From Nocardioides luteus (GTDB lineage: Bacteria; Actinomycetota; Actinomycetes; Propionibacteriales; Nocardioidaceae), in contig NZ_BMRK01000021.1 of the NCBI RefSeq assembly GCF_014648595.1, positions 1 to 64,000 of the forward strand: a stretch of DNA of 64,000 nucleotides, read 5' to 3'. Below the pieces are notes generated by a model. It did no database searches and had not been told where the DNA came from. It was given only the letters and a program-made list of their open reading frames with translations. This document shows, piece by piece, positions 38,126 through 47,337 of the stretch (within the stretch, counting starts at the first letter, position 1; every line of letters starts with the position of its first letter). The position numbers and the translations under genes were made by a program.

Positions 38126-40122
38126 CCGGGATGGCGCGGGTCACCGAGGCGCTCGGCGGTCGGATCGCCTACGGCGCCGACTACAACCCCGAGCAGTGGC
38201 CGGAGGAGGTCTGGGACGAGGACGTACGCCTCATGCAGGAGGCCGGGGTCAACCTGGTCAGCGTGGGGATCTTCTCCTGGGCCCTGCTGGAGCCGGAGCC
38301 CGGCACCTACGACTTCGGCTGGCTCGACCGGGTGCTCGACAAGCTGCACGCCGGCGGGATCGCCGTCGACCTGGCCACCGCGACCGCGAGCCCGCCGCCG
38401 TGGTTCCTCCAGCAGCATCCCGAGGCGGCGATGGTCGACGCCCGAGGCGTACGCAGGGCGTTCGGCAGCCGGCAGGCCTACTGCACCGCGTCGCCCGCGT
38501 TCCGTGAGGCCGCCACCGGGCTGGCGACCGAGCTGGCGAAGCGCTACGCGGACCACCCGGCGGTGGTGATGTGGCACGTCGGCAACGAGTACGGCAACCA
38601 CAACGCCCACTGCTACTGCGACACCAGCGCCGCCGCGTTCCGCACCTGGCTGCGACGCCGCTACGGCACGCTCGACCGGCTCAACGAGGCCTGGCTGACC
38701 ACCTTCTGGAGCCAGCGCTACACCGACTGGGACCAGATCGAGCCGCCGCGGGAGGTCTCCGACAACTCCCACCCGAACCCCGGCCAGCAGCTCGACTTCT
38801 GGCGCTACTCCTCCGACGCGCTCCTGGAGCTGTTCCAGGCCGAGGCGGAGGCGGTGCGGGCGATCTCCGATAAGCCGCTGACCACCAACTTCATGGGCTT
38901 CTGGAAGCTGTCGGACCCGCGTCCGTGGGTGGCCGCGGAGGACCTGGTCTCCAACGACCACTACCTGATCGCCGAGGACGAGGACCGCACCCAGCAGCTC
39001 GCGATGACCGCCGACCTGACCCGCTCGCTGGCACACGGCGAACCGTGGCTGCTGATGGAGCACTCCACCTCGGCGGTCAACTGGCAGCCGCGCAACATCG
39101 CCAAGACCACCGGCGAGATGCGCCGCAACTCCTTCCAGCACGTCGCGCGCGGCGCCGACGGGGCGATGTTCTTCCAGTGGCGTGCCTCCCGCGCCGGCTC
39201 GGAGAAGTTCCACTCCGCGATGGTGCCCCACGCCGGCACCGAGAGCCGGGTGTGGCGCGACGTCGTCCGGCTCGGTGACGACCTCTCCGCGATCGCCGAG
39301 GTCGCCGGCACCCGCGTCGCGCAGGCGAGCGTGGCGATCTTGTTCGACTGGACCTCGTGGTGGGCGGCGACCTTCGACTCCCACCCCTCGGTCGACGTCG
39401 ACCCGATGACCACCGCACGGGCCTGGCACAAGGCCTGCTGGACACGAAACCTCGGCGTCGACGTCGTCGGCGTCGACGATCCGCTCGACGGCTACGAGGT
39501 GGTCGTGCTGCCCGTGCAGTATCTGCTCTCCGACGCGACCGTCGAGCGGCTCACCGCCTTCGTGGAGGCCGGCGGCACCCTCGTCGCCACCTACTTCACC
39601 GGCATCGTCGACGAGCACGACCACATCCGTCTCGGCGGCTACCCGGGCGCGCTCCGCGACCTGCTCGGCGTGCGGATCGAGGAGTTCTGCCCGCTCCCCG
39701 AGGGCGACGAGATCCCGCTGACCGCCTACGGCACCGGCACGATCTGGAGCGAGCGCGGCCGTGCGGTCGGGGCCGATGTGGTGGCTGCGTACGCCTTCGG
39801 GGACGTCGCCGGCGACCCGGCCGTCACCCGGCGCCGCGTCGGCAAGGGCGCGGCCTGGTACGTCGGCACCGAGCTCACCCCCGACGCCCTCGACACCCTG
39901 GTCAGCCAGGTCCTCAGCGAGACCAGGCCGGTCGTCGCCGGGCTGCCGGAGGGCGTCGAGGCCGTGCGGCGGGTGGGCGAGCAGGGGTCGTACGTCTTCG
40001 TCATCAACCACACCCACGAGCCGGTCATCGTCCCGGTGCGTGGCGTCGAACTGCTCTCCGGCAACGAGGGTGGTCCGCACCTGGTGCGTGCGGGGCAGGT
40101 CGCGGTCATCCGGGAGGAGTGA
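38122..40122 (+). CDS. GH42 beta-galactosidase
   Basis: 666 residues. The (beta/alpha)8 domain contains YGADYNPEQWPEEVWDEDVR at the N-terminus, the acid/base glutamate in WHVGNEYGNHNAHCYCD, and the nucleophile glutamate in LLMEHSTSAVNWQPRN. A C-terminal trimerisation/glutaminase-like domain and beta domain follow. The GTG at 38122 overlaps pdxH and has GGAGAGG at 38107-38113; an ATG at 38131 is an alternative. The gene ends 17 bases inside the convergent ligase gene. No signal peptide is seen, so it is cytoplasmic and needs an uptake system located elsewhere. Confidence 0.92.
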   Translation: MTGMARVTEALGGRIAYGADYNPEQWPEEVWDEDVRLMQEAGVNLVSVGIFSWALLEPEPGTYDFGWLDRVLDKLHAGGIAVDLATATASPPPWFLQQHPEAAMVDARGVRRAFGSRQAYCTASPAFREAATGLATELAKRYADHPAVVMWHVGNEYGNHNAHCYCDTSAAAFRTWLRRRYGTLDRLNEAWLTTFWSQRYTDWDQIEPPREVSDNSHPNPGQQLDFWRYSSDALLELFQAEAEAVRAISDKPLTTNFMGFWKLSDPRPWVAAEDLVSNDHYLIAEDEDRTQQLAMTADLTRSLAHGEPWLLMEHSTSAVNWQPRNIAKTTGEMRRNSFQHVARGADGAMFFQWRASRAGSEKFHSAMVPHAGTESRVWRDVVRLGDDLSAIAEVAGTRVAQASVAILFDWTSWWAATFDSHPSVDVDPMTTARAWHKACWTRNLGVDVVGVDDPLDGYEVVVLPVQYLLSDATVERLTAFVEAGGTLVATYFTGIVDEHDHIRLGGYPGALRDLLGVRIEEFCPLPEGDEIPLTAYGTGTIWSERGRAVGADVVAAYAFGDVAGDPAVTRRRVGKGAAWYVGTELTPDALDTLVSQVLSETRPVVAGLPEGVEAVRRVGEQGSYVFVINHTHEPVIVPVRGVELLSGNEGGPHLVRAGQVAVIREE

Positions 40123-41482
40123 GTGCGGCCGATCGGTAGCGGCGTGGCTTGCCCTCGCCGAGATCCGCGAGCGTCCCGACGCGACGGACGGTGATGGTGC
40201 GCGCGAGCATGGCACCGAGCCGTTCGGCGACGATGTCGGCGTCACCGCCAGCGATCGTTGCGACCACGGAGCCGTCGACGGCCTGCTCGACCGACCACCC
40301 GTGGGCGCCCGCGTCCTGGAGGTGCTGGGTGAGGTCGACGCAGGGGACCCGGTCGCCGACCGGCGTGATGAAGACCGTCGCGTCCCGGCCCTCGAGGGCG
40401 TCGATAGCAGGTCGCCCGTCGACACGCACCAGCCGGCCGGTGTCGCCCGTTCGGTAGCGAACCAGCGGGAGAAAGACGTTCTCACCTGCGGTGACGACGA
40501 TCTCGCCGATCTCGCCCTCGGGCACCGGGGAGCCGTGGGACCCCAGGATCTCGACGTGCACCCGGCGGTCGGCGACGACGAACGGCCCGCCGTCGGTGCT
40601 GACCGCCACCGGCCGAGTCTCGTGCAGGCCGTAGACGTCGATCACCGGGCAGCCGAAGGTCTGCCCCAGCTCCGTCCGCAGCGTCGCGCTGAGTGCCATC
40701 GCCGAGGAGATGATCGCGATCGGACGGACCACGCCCCGCAGGTCGAGCAGGCGCTCCAGGGACGTCGGGTGGCCGGAGACGACCTGTGGGTCGGCGTCGC
40801 GCAGGAACGCCCGCTGATCGTCGACCGCCCACTCGTCCGGATGCAGGTTGACCCGAGCCACGAGGCTCTCGCCGAAGCCCGGCGCGACCGAGACGTACGT
40901 GAACGCCTGCCGCTGCCACACGACCTGCACCACGGCGAACCGAGCCGGGTCCGGCTCCCACTCGCCGGAGAGATCGGCGACGACGCCACGCAGCCAGTGG
41001 AACCCGCGAGCCAGCTCGTCGGGGTCGTCGGGCATCACCAGCGCCGCCCCGGTGCTCCCCGACGAGGTGCCGTGGAGCATCCGTCCGTAGTCGGCGTCCA
41101 GCGGCACGAACCCGCCGATGTCCTCGACCAGGTCCTGCCGACTGATCAGCGGGAAGTCCTCGAGGCGGTCGAGCGGTCCCCGATGACGACGGTACGCAGG
41201 CAGCGACCGCGCCACCGCCAGGTGCTCCTCCAGCCAGCCCGCGAGCGGGACCTGGGTGCGGGCGGCCTCCTGCTCGGCAGGCGTGAGCCGGTGGCCGACC
41301 CGGTGGCGCCAGCCCGGCGCCGACGGGTGGTTCTCCGCGGCCGCGCGCCGGGCGGCTCCCACCGGCGACAACCCCGGCCAGCGCTCGGCGTCGGTGAGAG
41401 CGACCGAGGACATCGGGGTGTATTCGGCCAGGTCGAGCGGGTCGGGTGTCTCGGGCACGGTCTCGGGAACGGTCACGGTCAC
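40106..41482 (-). CDS. Adenylate-forming (PaaK-like) acyl ligase in a MoxR-VWA operon
   Basis: 458 residues. ANL-superfamily motifs are in order: P-loop MLHGTSSGSTGAALVM, then VYGLHETRPVAVS (A5-type), then LVRYRTGDTGRLVRVDGRPA (YRTGD motif), and a C-terminal lysine in GEGKPRRYRSAAL. The size and order match phenylacetate-CoA ligase-like proteins rather than long fatty-acyl ligases. The acyl substrate is unknown. The start at 41482 overlaps the stop of the preceding gene (GTGA). It is the last gene of the five-gene MoxR-VWA operon, an uncommon partner for that module. Confidence 0.8.
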   Translation of the reverse strand: MTVTVPETVPETPDPLDLAEYTPMSSVALTDAERWPGLSPVGAARRAAAENHPSAPGWRHRVGHRLTPAEQEAARTQVPLAGWLEEHLAVARSLPAYRRHRGPLDRLEDFPLISRQDLVEDIGGFVPLDADYGRMLHGTSSGSTGAALVMPDDPDELARGFHWLRGVVADLSGEWEPDPARFAVVQVVWQRQAFTYVSVAPGFGESLVARVNLHPDEWAVDDQRAFLRDADPQVVSGHPTSLERLLDLRGVVRPIAIISSAMALSATLRTELGQTFGCPVIDVYGLHETRPVAVSTDGGPFVVADRRVHVEILGSHGSPVPEGEIGEIVVTAGENVFLPLVRYRTGDTGRLVRVDGRPAIDALEGRDATVFITPVGDRVPCVDLTQHLQDAGAHGWSVEQAVDGSVVATIAGGDADIVAERLGAMLARTITVRRVGTLADLGEGKPRRYRSAALTPPG

Positions 41483-42105
41483 TCCGGGCTGTAGCGGCTG
41501 GCGGCCTCGCGGGCGCGCGCGTCCTCCAGCCGACGGCGGATCTCCGCACGGTGCTCGCGGTCGCGCCGGGCCCGCTCCAGCGCCTCGGCGCGGGCGGCGG
41601 AGTCGAGGCGGGCGAGCAGGGCACGGGCGTTGCGCTCGTCCTCGCGCCCGGGAAGCTGACCGCTCCAGAGCAGGAAGGTGCGGGCGGCCTCCTCGCGGCG
41701 TTCGGCCTCCTCGACCCAGCGGGGCGCCTCGACCACGGCGGCCAGCCGCATTGCCATCGTCACCAGCGCCCGGTCGAGTCGGTCCTCGCGCAGGGCGGCC
41801 GAGAACGGACCGGCCAGCTCCTGCGAGGCGACCAGCCACAGGACCACCCCGGCACCCTGCCGCGCGGTCGCCTTCCCGGTCGCGGCCACCCGCCGCGCCG
41901 CCGCGACCGGTCGCCCGTCGGCGGTGTCGAACACGTCGCCGGCGAGCGCGACCACGTCGACGGCATCGTCGAGGAACCACGACGGCGTCGTCGAGATCCG
42001 GGACATCACCTCGTCGACCGACGGCCCGGGCGTCAGCCCGGTCCAGGCGGCCTCGGGGTCGAGCTCCTCGTCGAGCCAGGCCTCGAACAGCTCCTCGTCA
42101 ACCAA
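41479..42105 (-). CDS. Unknown protein of the MoxR-VWA operon (208 aa)
   Basis: 208 residues, no recognised domain. The N-terminus is acidic (MVDEELFEAWLDEELDPEAA) and the middle is alpha-helical with alternating Ala/Val (VAATGKATARQGAGVVLWLV). The C-terminal third is an arginine-rich coiled-coil-like region (LDSAARAEALERARRDREHR). No signal peptide or membrane helix is seen. It overlaps the VWA gene upstream by 8 bases and the ligase gene downstream by 4, so it is cotranslated with them. Confidence 0.75.
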   Translation of the reverse strand: MVDEELFEAWLDEELDPEAAWTGLTPGPSVDEVMSRISTTPSWFLDDAVDVVALAGDVFDTADGRPVAAARRVAATGKATARQGAGVVLWLVASQELAGPFSAALREDRLDRALVTMAMRLAAVVEAPRWVEEAERREEAARTFLLWSGQLPGREDERNARALLARLDSAARAEALERARRDREHRAEIRRRLEDARAREAASRYSPE

Positions 42106-43984
42106 TGCTCGTTCCCTTCGCTGTTCCGGTGGCGACGTGGTCGGCGATCCGTGCGGCCAGCGCGGCGCATGCCGCCGGCGCCTGCATCACGTCGGGGATC
42201 TCCGCGACGTCGTAGCCGAGCCGCTCGGCCGCGTCTCGCGACTCCCCGCGCCAGCGCCCGATGATCATCAGCGACCCGGTGTCGATGACGCGGCGCACGG
42301 CACCGGCCACGTCGGCGTACTCCTCCTGGCCCCGGCCCAGGAACGTGTCGAGGCCGGCGTCGGAGAGCACCACGAGGTGACGCTGCCCATCGATCGGCCG
42401 CACGGACTCCGGGTAGCGAGCGCGCAGCAGGTCCAGCGGGAAGGTGGTGCCGCCGCCGAAGAAGGTGGTCAGCTGGCGCATGATCTCGACCCGGTCGCGC
42501 GTGTAGGTGCTGTCGCCGGCGACCTGCCCGGCCGCGCTCCACGAGGTGACCCGCACCCGGCCGCCGCCACGGAGCACCGAGAGCGACAGGATCGTGCCGG
42601 CGACGATCGCCGCCGACCCGCGCGTCGGGTGGGTCATCGACCCGGAGGAGTCGAGGTAGAGGTCGAGCAGCACCGGTTCGTGGTCGGGCTCGGGCTCGTC
42701 CGGGATGAAGGTACGCCGCCGGGTGGTCACACCGGGCACGAAGGCCGCGCCGCCGGTCAGCGTCGCCGGCCAGTCGAGGTCGGCCAGGTCGTCGCCGAGC
42801 TCCCACTCCTCGGTGGGGCCCGGGATGGCGGGGCCCGCCGGGGCGAGCCCGCGCTGGACCAGGGGCGCGACGTGCGGTCGTGCCTCGGCCTCGTACCAGG
42901 CCGCCATCACCGCGTTCGGGTCTGCGCCGGCCATCAGCTCCAGGGTGCGGGCCAGCCCGAGCGCCTGCCCGCTGCCGTCTCCGTCGGAGGTGGTGACCGC
43001 GTCCGCCAGGACCACCTCGGCGTCCTCGGGGTGGGCCAGGGGCTTCTGCAGCCTCGGGTCGCCGATCGCGCCGGCGAGCTCGGCGGCGGTGGGCGCCCCC
43101 GTCGACTCCTCGTGACATCCGGTGCTCTGGAAGCCGAGCAGCAGGTAGGGGACCATCACCATCGCCCACGGGATCGCGCCGCTGACCGGGTCGGCGGCGA
43201 GCGTACGTACGACCTCGGCCACCGTGGTCGCGTCATGAGCCGGGTCGAGGCCGGAGCGTGGGTCGTACTCGAGCTCGACGAGCTCCCGCTCGCGCTGGTG
43301 CTGCTCATAGGCCGCGGACCGCCCGCCATCGGGACCCTGAGGCTTGCGCTTCGCGTTGCGCACGAGATTCCGGGCGTGGTGGATCTGCTCCTGATAGTCG
43401 GCCTTCCACCGCACCGGCGGTTCGGGCCAGGCGAGCTCGCCCTCGGGGAGACGCCAGAGCAGCTCGTAGGCCCGCTGCACCACCCACCACAGCTCGTTGT
43501 CCTCGGCGCCGCGCGCACCCTTGGCCAGCGTCTTCGCGGCCAGCGCTCGGGTGAGCAGCACCATGTCGGGGGTCTCGCCGGGGTCGATCCGGGCGCGCTG
43601 CAGCTGCATCACCCGGTCGTTGATCAGCATGTCCGACCACAGGTTGGCGCAGAAACCGCTCGCCGCGGCCAGGTCGAGGCGATGGCGACGGTCGTAGAGG
43701 TCGATCACCCGAGCCATCTGCTGGCGGATCTTCAACGAGTCGACCTTGGTGCTGGGGGAGAGCACGTGGTGACCGATCTCGTGCGCGAAGACGCTGGTCA
43801 GATGGTCCTTCCCGCCGTGCTCGGCGAGCTTGCCGGGGTCGACGTTGACCTCGGGCGGGAAGCCGAACCAGGCGAAGCTGCCCGCGTCGGACCGGGTGTG
43901 CACGACCGGGTCGTGAAGGTCGACGCCCCACAGGTCGAGGGCGGCCTCCCACGCTTCGCGCTCGGCTGTGGTCGGGGCTCTCAT
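42098..43984 (-). CDS. Zincin-like / VWA domain protein
   Basis: 628 residues. The N-terminal part has a zinc-metallopeptidase-like HExxH motif (FAHEIGHHVLSPSTKVD, ~residue 65). A long helical middle follows. The C-terminal ~220 residues are a von Willebrand A domain with the MIDAS motif DLYLDSSGSMTHPTRGSAAI, a TTFFGGGTTFP segment and a VVLSDAGLDT strand. This layout resembles the putative-metallopeptidase/VWA-like (DUF2201-type) proteins that work with MoxR AAA+ ATPases. Whether the HExxH is proteolytically active is not known. Confidence 0.85.
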   Translation of the reverse strand: MRAPTTAEREAWEAALDLWGVDLHDPVVHTRSDAGSFAWFGFPPEVNVDPGKLAEHGGKDHLTSVFAHEIGHHVLSPSTKVDSLKIRQQMARVIDLYDRRHRLDLAAASGFCANLWSDMLINDRVMQLQRARIDPGETPDMVLLTRALAAKTLAKGARGAEDNELWWVVQRAYELLWRLPEGELAWPEPPVRWKADYQEQIHHARNLVRNAKRKPQGPDGGRSAAYEQHQRERELVELEYDPRSGLDPAHDATTVAEVVRTLAADPVSGAIPWAMVMVPYLLLGFQSTGCHEESTGAPTAAELAGAIGDPRLQKPLAHPEDAEVVLADAVTTSDGDGSGQALGLARTLELMAGADPNAVMAAWYEAEARPHVAPLVQRGLAPAGPAIPGPTEEWELGDDLADLDWPATLTGGAAFVPGVTTRRRTFIPDEPEPDHEPVLLDLYLDSSGSMTHPTRGSAAIVAGTILSLSVLRGGGRVRVTSWSAAGQVAGDSTYTRDRVEIMRQLTTFFGGGTTFPLDLLRARYPESVRPIDGQRHLVVLSDAGLDTFLGRGQEEYADVAGAVRRVIDTGSLMIIGRWRGESRDAAERLGYDVAEIPDVMQAPAACAALAARIADHVATGTAKGTSIG

Positions 43985-44652
43985 GCGGCTTCCCGCACGA
44001 CCTCGAGCAGGTAGGACGTGGGGATGCTGACCACGCGTACGCCCGGTGTGTCGGTGTCGTCGGAGGCGGCGTCGTCACCGGCGAGCGAGACCGAGTGGCC
44101 GAACAGGTCCGCGGTGACCTCCCACAGCTCCTCGCCGACCTCCACCAGCCAGCGACCCTCGCCGGCCGGGATCACCTCGCCGGGATGGGCCAGCCACGGC
44201 CCGCCGAGGCCGGTGAACCCACCGATCCGGGCGATCAGATAGGCCCGCCCGAGGCCGCGCCAGGCGGGCCAGAAGAACCGGTCCGTACGCTGCGCCTCGG
44301 CGAACTCCGCGACGCTGGTGGGAGGCATCCCGAGCACTGCCGCGACGGCGTCGGCCAGCCCGTGGTCGAGGCATGATCCCAGGGCGCGCAGGGCGTCGGT
44401 GCGCAGCCCGATCACGCCTGCCCGCCAGGCCGCGACGGCGGCCAGGTCCTGGACGGCCTGCGTCTCGGATGGCAGGGATCCCGGAGCCCTCAGCCCGGCC
44501 CGCAGCGACGAGTCGAACCGTCGCTCGTCCCCGCCGAAACGGGCGACGTTGGCGGCGGCGAGCTCCAGGTCGAGGCCGACGACGACGGGCATCGCAGCCG
44601 TCTCGGCGGGGTGCGCGGCGGCGTTCACCGAGTGGCCGGGACGCCGGATCAT
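43981..44652 (-). CDS. Unknown protein of the MoxR-VWA operon (223 aa)
   Basis: 223 residues with no recognised domain. It contains a central tryptophan-rich stretch (FFWPAWRGLGRAYLIARIGG) and ends TSYLLEVVREAA. It overlaps the VWA gene by 4 bases downstream and the MoxR gene by 4 bases upstream (ATGA both). Its position between the ATPase and the VWA protein suggests an adaptor in the same complex; this is inference from position only. Confidence 0.75.
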   Translation of the reverse strand: MIRRPGHSVNAAAHPAETAAMPVVVGLDLELAAANVARFGGDERRFDSSLRAGLRAPGSLPSETQAVQDLAAVAAWRAGVIGLRTDALRALGSCLDHGLADAVAAVLGMPPTSVAEFAEAQRTDRFFWPAWRGLGRAYLIARIGGFTGLGGPWLAHPGEVIPAGEGRWLVEVGEELWEVTADLFGHSVSLAGDDAASDDTDTPGVRVVSIPTSYLLEVVREAA

Positions 44653-46214
44653 GCGCCCTCCAGCCAGTGGAGATAGTTGGAGTAGCGCTGGTGGAGATAC
44701 TTCAGCGCGACCAGGTCGTCGTAGTCACGACCGTAGATCTTGCCGACCTTCGAGATGCGGCGGACCTCGGACTCGATGCGGGTCAGCCGCCGGGAGACGG
44801 TGAGCCGGTCGAGCCCGTCGAGGCCTCCGCCGAGCTCGGCGAGCAGGTCACCGACCGGGTCGTCGCGGTCGAGCCCGAGCGCGACGAACTGCTTCATCGC
44901 GGTGTCGAAGAGGTCGGTCAGCCAGGAGGCGGGGTCGTGGGCCAGCTCCTTGTCGCCAGCCTCGAAGCGCGGGTGCTGGGGGTTGGGCAGCAGCTTCCCG
45001 CGGAGCACGAACGGCACCATCGCGCGCACGTCGTCGACCCCGACCTCGGCGGCCCCGCGGAACCACGCCGACGCCTTGGCGTACAGGATCAGGGTCTGCA
45101 GCGCGCGGACGGAGAGGCCGTTGAGGGTCTGCGCGCCGAGGTCGACGACCAGGTCCGCTCCGGAGTTGGCGTCGATGACCGCGCCGACGTCGCCGCCGGC
45201 GGTCGCCACCACGTCCTTGGTGCGGTACTCGAAGCGCTGGCCGCCGTGCTGCACGAACTCGAACTGCCCGGTGAAGTACTCCAGCCTCCGGCGTACGTCG
45301 GCGGGCAGCGGCACCGCGCGGATCGCGGCCAGCATCGCGGTCTGCTCGTCGGGGGAGAAGACCAGCGAGTCCGGCACGTGCTCCTCGGGTCGCTCGCCCG
45401 CCTCGACCCGGGTGACCAGCTCGTCGAAGAAGCGGCCGTTGAAGCCGAAGGCCTGCACGGTGACGTCGAGGCGGTCCTTGAGGGCCTGGATGACCTGGAA
45501 GGTGCCGCCGCCGGCGTCGTCGTTGGCGGTGAAGAACCAGCTCTCGACGCCCTCCTCGGGCGCGGTCCGGCGCAGCTGGTCGTGGCTCTCCACGTAACCC
45601 TCGGCGACCATGGTGAGCAGCGCCGACTGGGTCTTGGTGGGGATGCGGTTGTACTCGTCGACGATCTTCACCCGGGCGGTCAGCCAGGACTTCCAGGCGA
45701 TCGTGATCTCCTCCAGCGACCCGGCGGAGACGAGATCACGCGGCAGCGGCAAGCCGACGAGGTCGGAGACGGTCAGCTGAGGCTGACCCTGCTGCAGATG
45801 GCGGCGTACGTCCTCGGGCGCCGCCCCGGACAGCACCCCCATCAGCACCGCGAGGGTCGTCTTCCCGCGGCCGGGGCCGCCGATCATCAGGCACTTCCCG
45901 CCGACCGCGAAGGTGAGCAGCGGCAGCAGCACGTTGGAAGAGTAGGCCGGCTGCGTAGGGAGGGTGATCTCCGCGCCGGCGTCGCCGAGCGGGAACCGGT
46001 TGGCCTTCGCGGCGTCGAACTCGACGTCGTAGAACGGCGAGATCACAGCCTTGTTGACCAGCCAGAAGTAGGTGCGCCGCAGCTTCTCGTCGAGCGCGAC
46101 GGTCTCCTCCGGGGAGCGGAAGAGGTCGGCTGCGGTGAGGCCGTCGCGCGGGCCGCCGTGGTGCACGTGCGGCACGGTCGGCGACGCCGACGTCTTCTGC
46201 CAGCGATCCTTCAT
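44649..46214 (-). CDS. MoxR-type AAA+ ATPase
   Basis: 521 residues. Nucleotide-binding motifs: Walker A LMIGGPGRGKTTLAVLMGVL (~103-122) and Walker B RVKIVDEYNRIPTKTQSALL; sensor 1 SWFFTANDDAGGG. MoxR proteins remodel or insert cofactors into partner complexes, often through a VWA partner encoded beside them, as here. The ATG at 46214 has a strong GGAGGTGA ribosome site. It is the first gene of the five-gene operon and follows nadR by 79 bases. Confidence 0.88.
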   Translation of the reverse strand: MKDRWQKTSASPTVPHVHHGGPRDGLTAADLFRSPEETVALDEKLRRTYFWLVNKAVISPFYDVEFDAAKANRFPLGDAGAEITLPTQPAYSSNVLLPLLTFAVGGKCLMIGGPGRGKTTLAVLMGVLSGAAPEDVRRHLQQGQPQLTVSDLVGLPLPRDLVSAGSLEEITIAWKSWLTARVKIVDEYNRIPTKTQSALLTMVAEGYVESHDQLRRTAPEEGVESWFFTANDDAGGGTFQVIQALKDRLDVTVQAFGFNGRFFDELVTRVEAGERPEEHVPDSLVFSPDEQTAMLAAIRAVPLPADVRRRLEYFTGQFEFVQHGGQRFEYRTKDVVATAGGDVGAVIDANSGADLVVDLGAQTLNGLSVRALQTLILYAKASAWFRGAAEVGVDDVRAMVPFVLRGKLLPNPQHPRFEAGDKELAHDPASWLTDLFDTAMKQFVALGLDRDDPVGDLLAELGGGLDGLDRLTVSRRLTRIESEVRRISKVGKIYGRDYDDLVALKYLHQRYSNYLHWLEGA

Positions 46215-46293
46215 CGGGTCACCTCCGTCGCGCAGGCGCAAGAATACGGACGCAGCCCGATGAGAGCTCTGACTGCCGCTCGCTGACGCTCGC

Positions 46294-47337
46294 TCATCTA
46301 CCCAGCTCCTCCAGTGACGGGCCGATCCGGTTGCTTCGCCCGAGCCGCGGCTCGAGGAACTCCTTGGTCGCGACGAGCCGCTCGGCCACGCTGCCGCGGA
46401 CCTCGATCCACGGCACCGGCTGGCCGGCCAGCACCTCGCGGAACCGCTCCTGCATCCGGTGCCGGAGATGCTCCCCGTCGCGCATCCCATCCTGCACGAA
46501 CGGGATCTCGTCGCCGGTCAGGACGTACGCGACCGGCCGGTGCTCCGCGGCGCGCCGCAGCAGCCGCTCGGGCGCGGTGCCGACGTAGCGCTCGTGCCAC
46601 AGCGTCGTGGCCAGCACGTCGGTGTCGCAGACGAGAACAGGCTTCGGCACCCGGCGCCGGGCGGCGTCCTCCCAGCCGATCTGCCGGTCCACGACGAGGT
46701 CGAACTCCTCGCTGCGCCACGGGGCGAACAGGCCGCCGTCGCGCGTCTCGGACCAGAGCCGGCCGTACTCCGGGACCCAGTGGGTGCCGAGGTCGGCGGC
46801 CAGGTGCTCGGCGAGCGTGGTGGTGCCGGTCGACTCCGCGCCGAGGACCACCACCCGCTCGGTGAGCCAGGCGCGCACCGGGGCGGGCAGCTCGGCCCAC
46901 TGGGCGGCCGGGTCGAGGCGTACGGCGGTTCCGGAGACGGCGTTGAGCGCGCGGCCGGGATCGACCTGCACCCAGGTCGCGTCGAGCCGGCGGGCGAGCT
47001 CCTCGCCGTAGGCGTCGGAGGAGAAGACGGCGTCCACGGGCGCCGGGAGGAGCTCGGAGATGACCACCATGTGCTCGTCCCAGGCCGCGGGGTCGGCGAA
47101 GTCGATGCGGGCCTCGTCCATCCCGGCGACCACGTGGGCGGTCGGGTGCTCCTCGCGCAGCCATTCCGCGCGCACCTCGAGCGGGATGGTCTCGACCTGC
47201 GAGCCGAGCAGCTCGACGGTGACCCGGTCGCAGGACCGCAGGGCGGCCCGGATGAGTGCCTGGTGGCCGGCGTGGAACGGGTAGAACTTCCCGAGCACCA
47301 TGCCGTGGCGATAGGGCTTCGCAGCGAGCTCAGACAC
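46294..47337 (-). CDS. nadR: NadR-like bifunctional NMN adenylyltransferase / ribosylnicotinamide kinase
   Basis: 347 residues. The N-terminal nucleotidyltransferase has GKFYPFHAGHQALI (the GxFxPxHxGH ATP-binding pattern) and SSDAYGEELARRLD. The C-terminal kinase domain has a P-loop-like GAESTGTTTLAEHL, in which the usual Walker lysine is a threonine. A DTDVLATTLWHERYVG segment follows. No N-terminal HTH of the enterobacterial repressor is present, so it acts as an enzyme, not a repressor. The GTG at 47337 overlaps the pnuC end by 8 bases: uptake and phosphorylation of nicotinamide riboside in one unit. Confidence 0.9.
   Translation of the reverse strand: MSELAAKPYRHGMVLGKFYPFHAGHQALIRAALRSCDRVTVELLGSQVETIPLEVRAEWLREEHPTAHVVAGMDEARIDFADPAAWDEHMVVISELLPAPVDAVFSSDAYGEELARRLDATWVQVDPGRALNAVSGTAVRLDPAAQWAELPAPVRAWLTERVVVLGAESTGTTTLAEHLAADLGTHWVPEYGRLWSETRDGGLFAPWRSEEFDLVVDRQIGWEDAARRRVPKPVLVCDTDVLATTLWHERYVGTAPERLLRRAAEHRPVAYVLTGDEIPFVQDGMRDGEHLRHRMQERFREVLAGQPVPWIEVRGSVAERLVATKEFLEPRLGRSNRIGPSLEELGR

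Noticed and set aside
40106-46214. Known VWA-MoxR conflict (VMAP) defence system
   Set aside because: No effector, protease-caspase or nucleotide-signal genes characteristic of those systems are present; only the ATPase-VWA pair matches.
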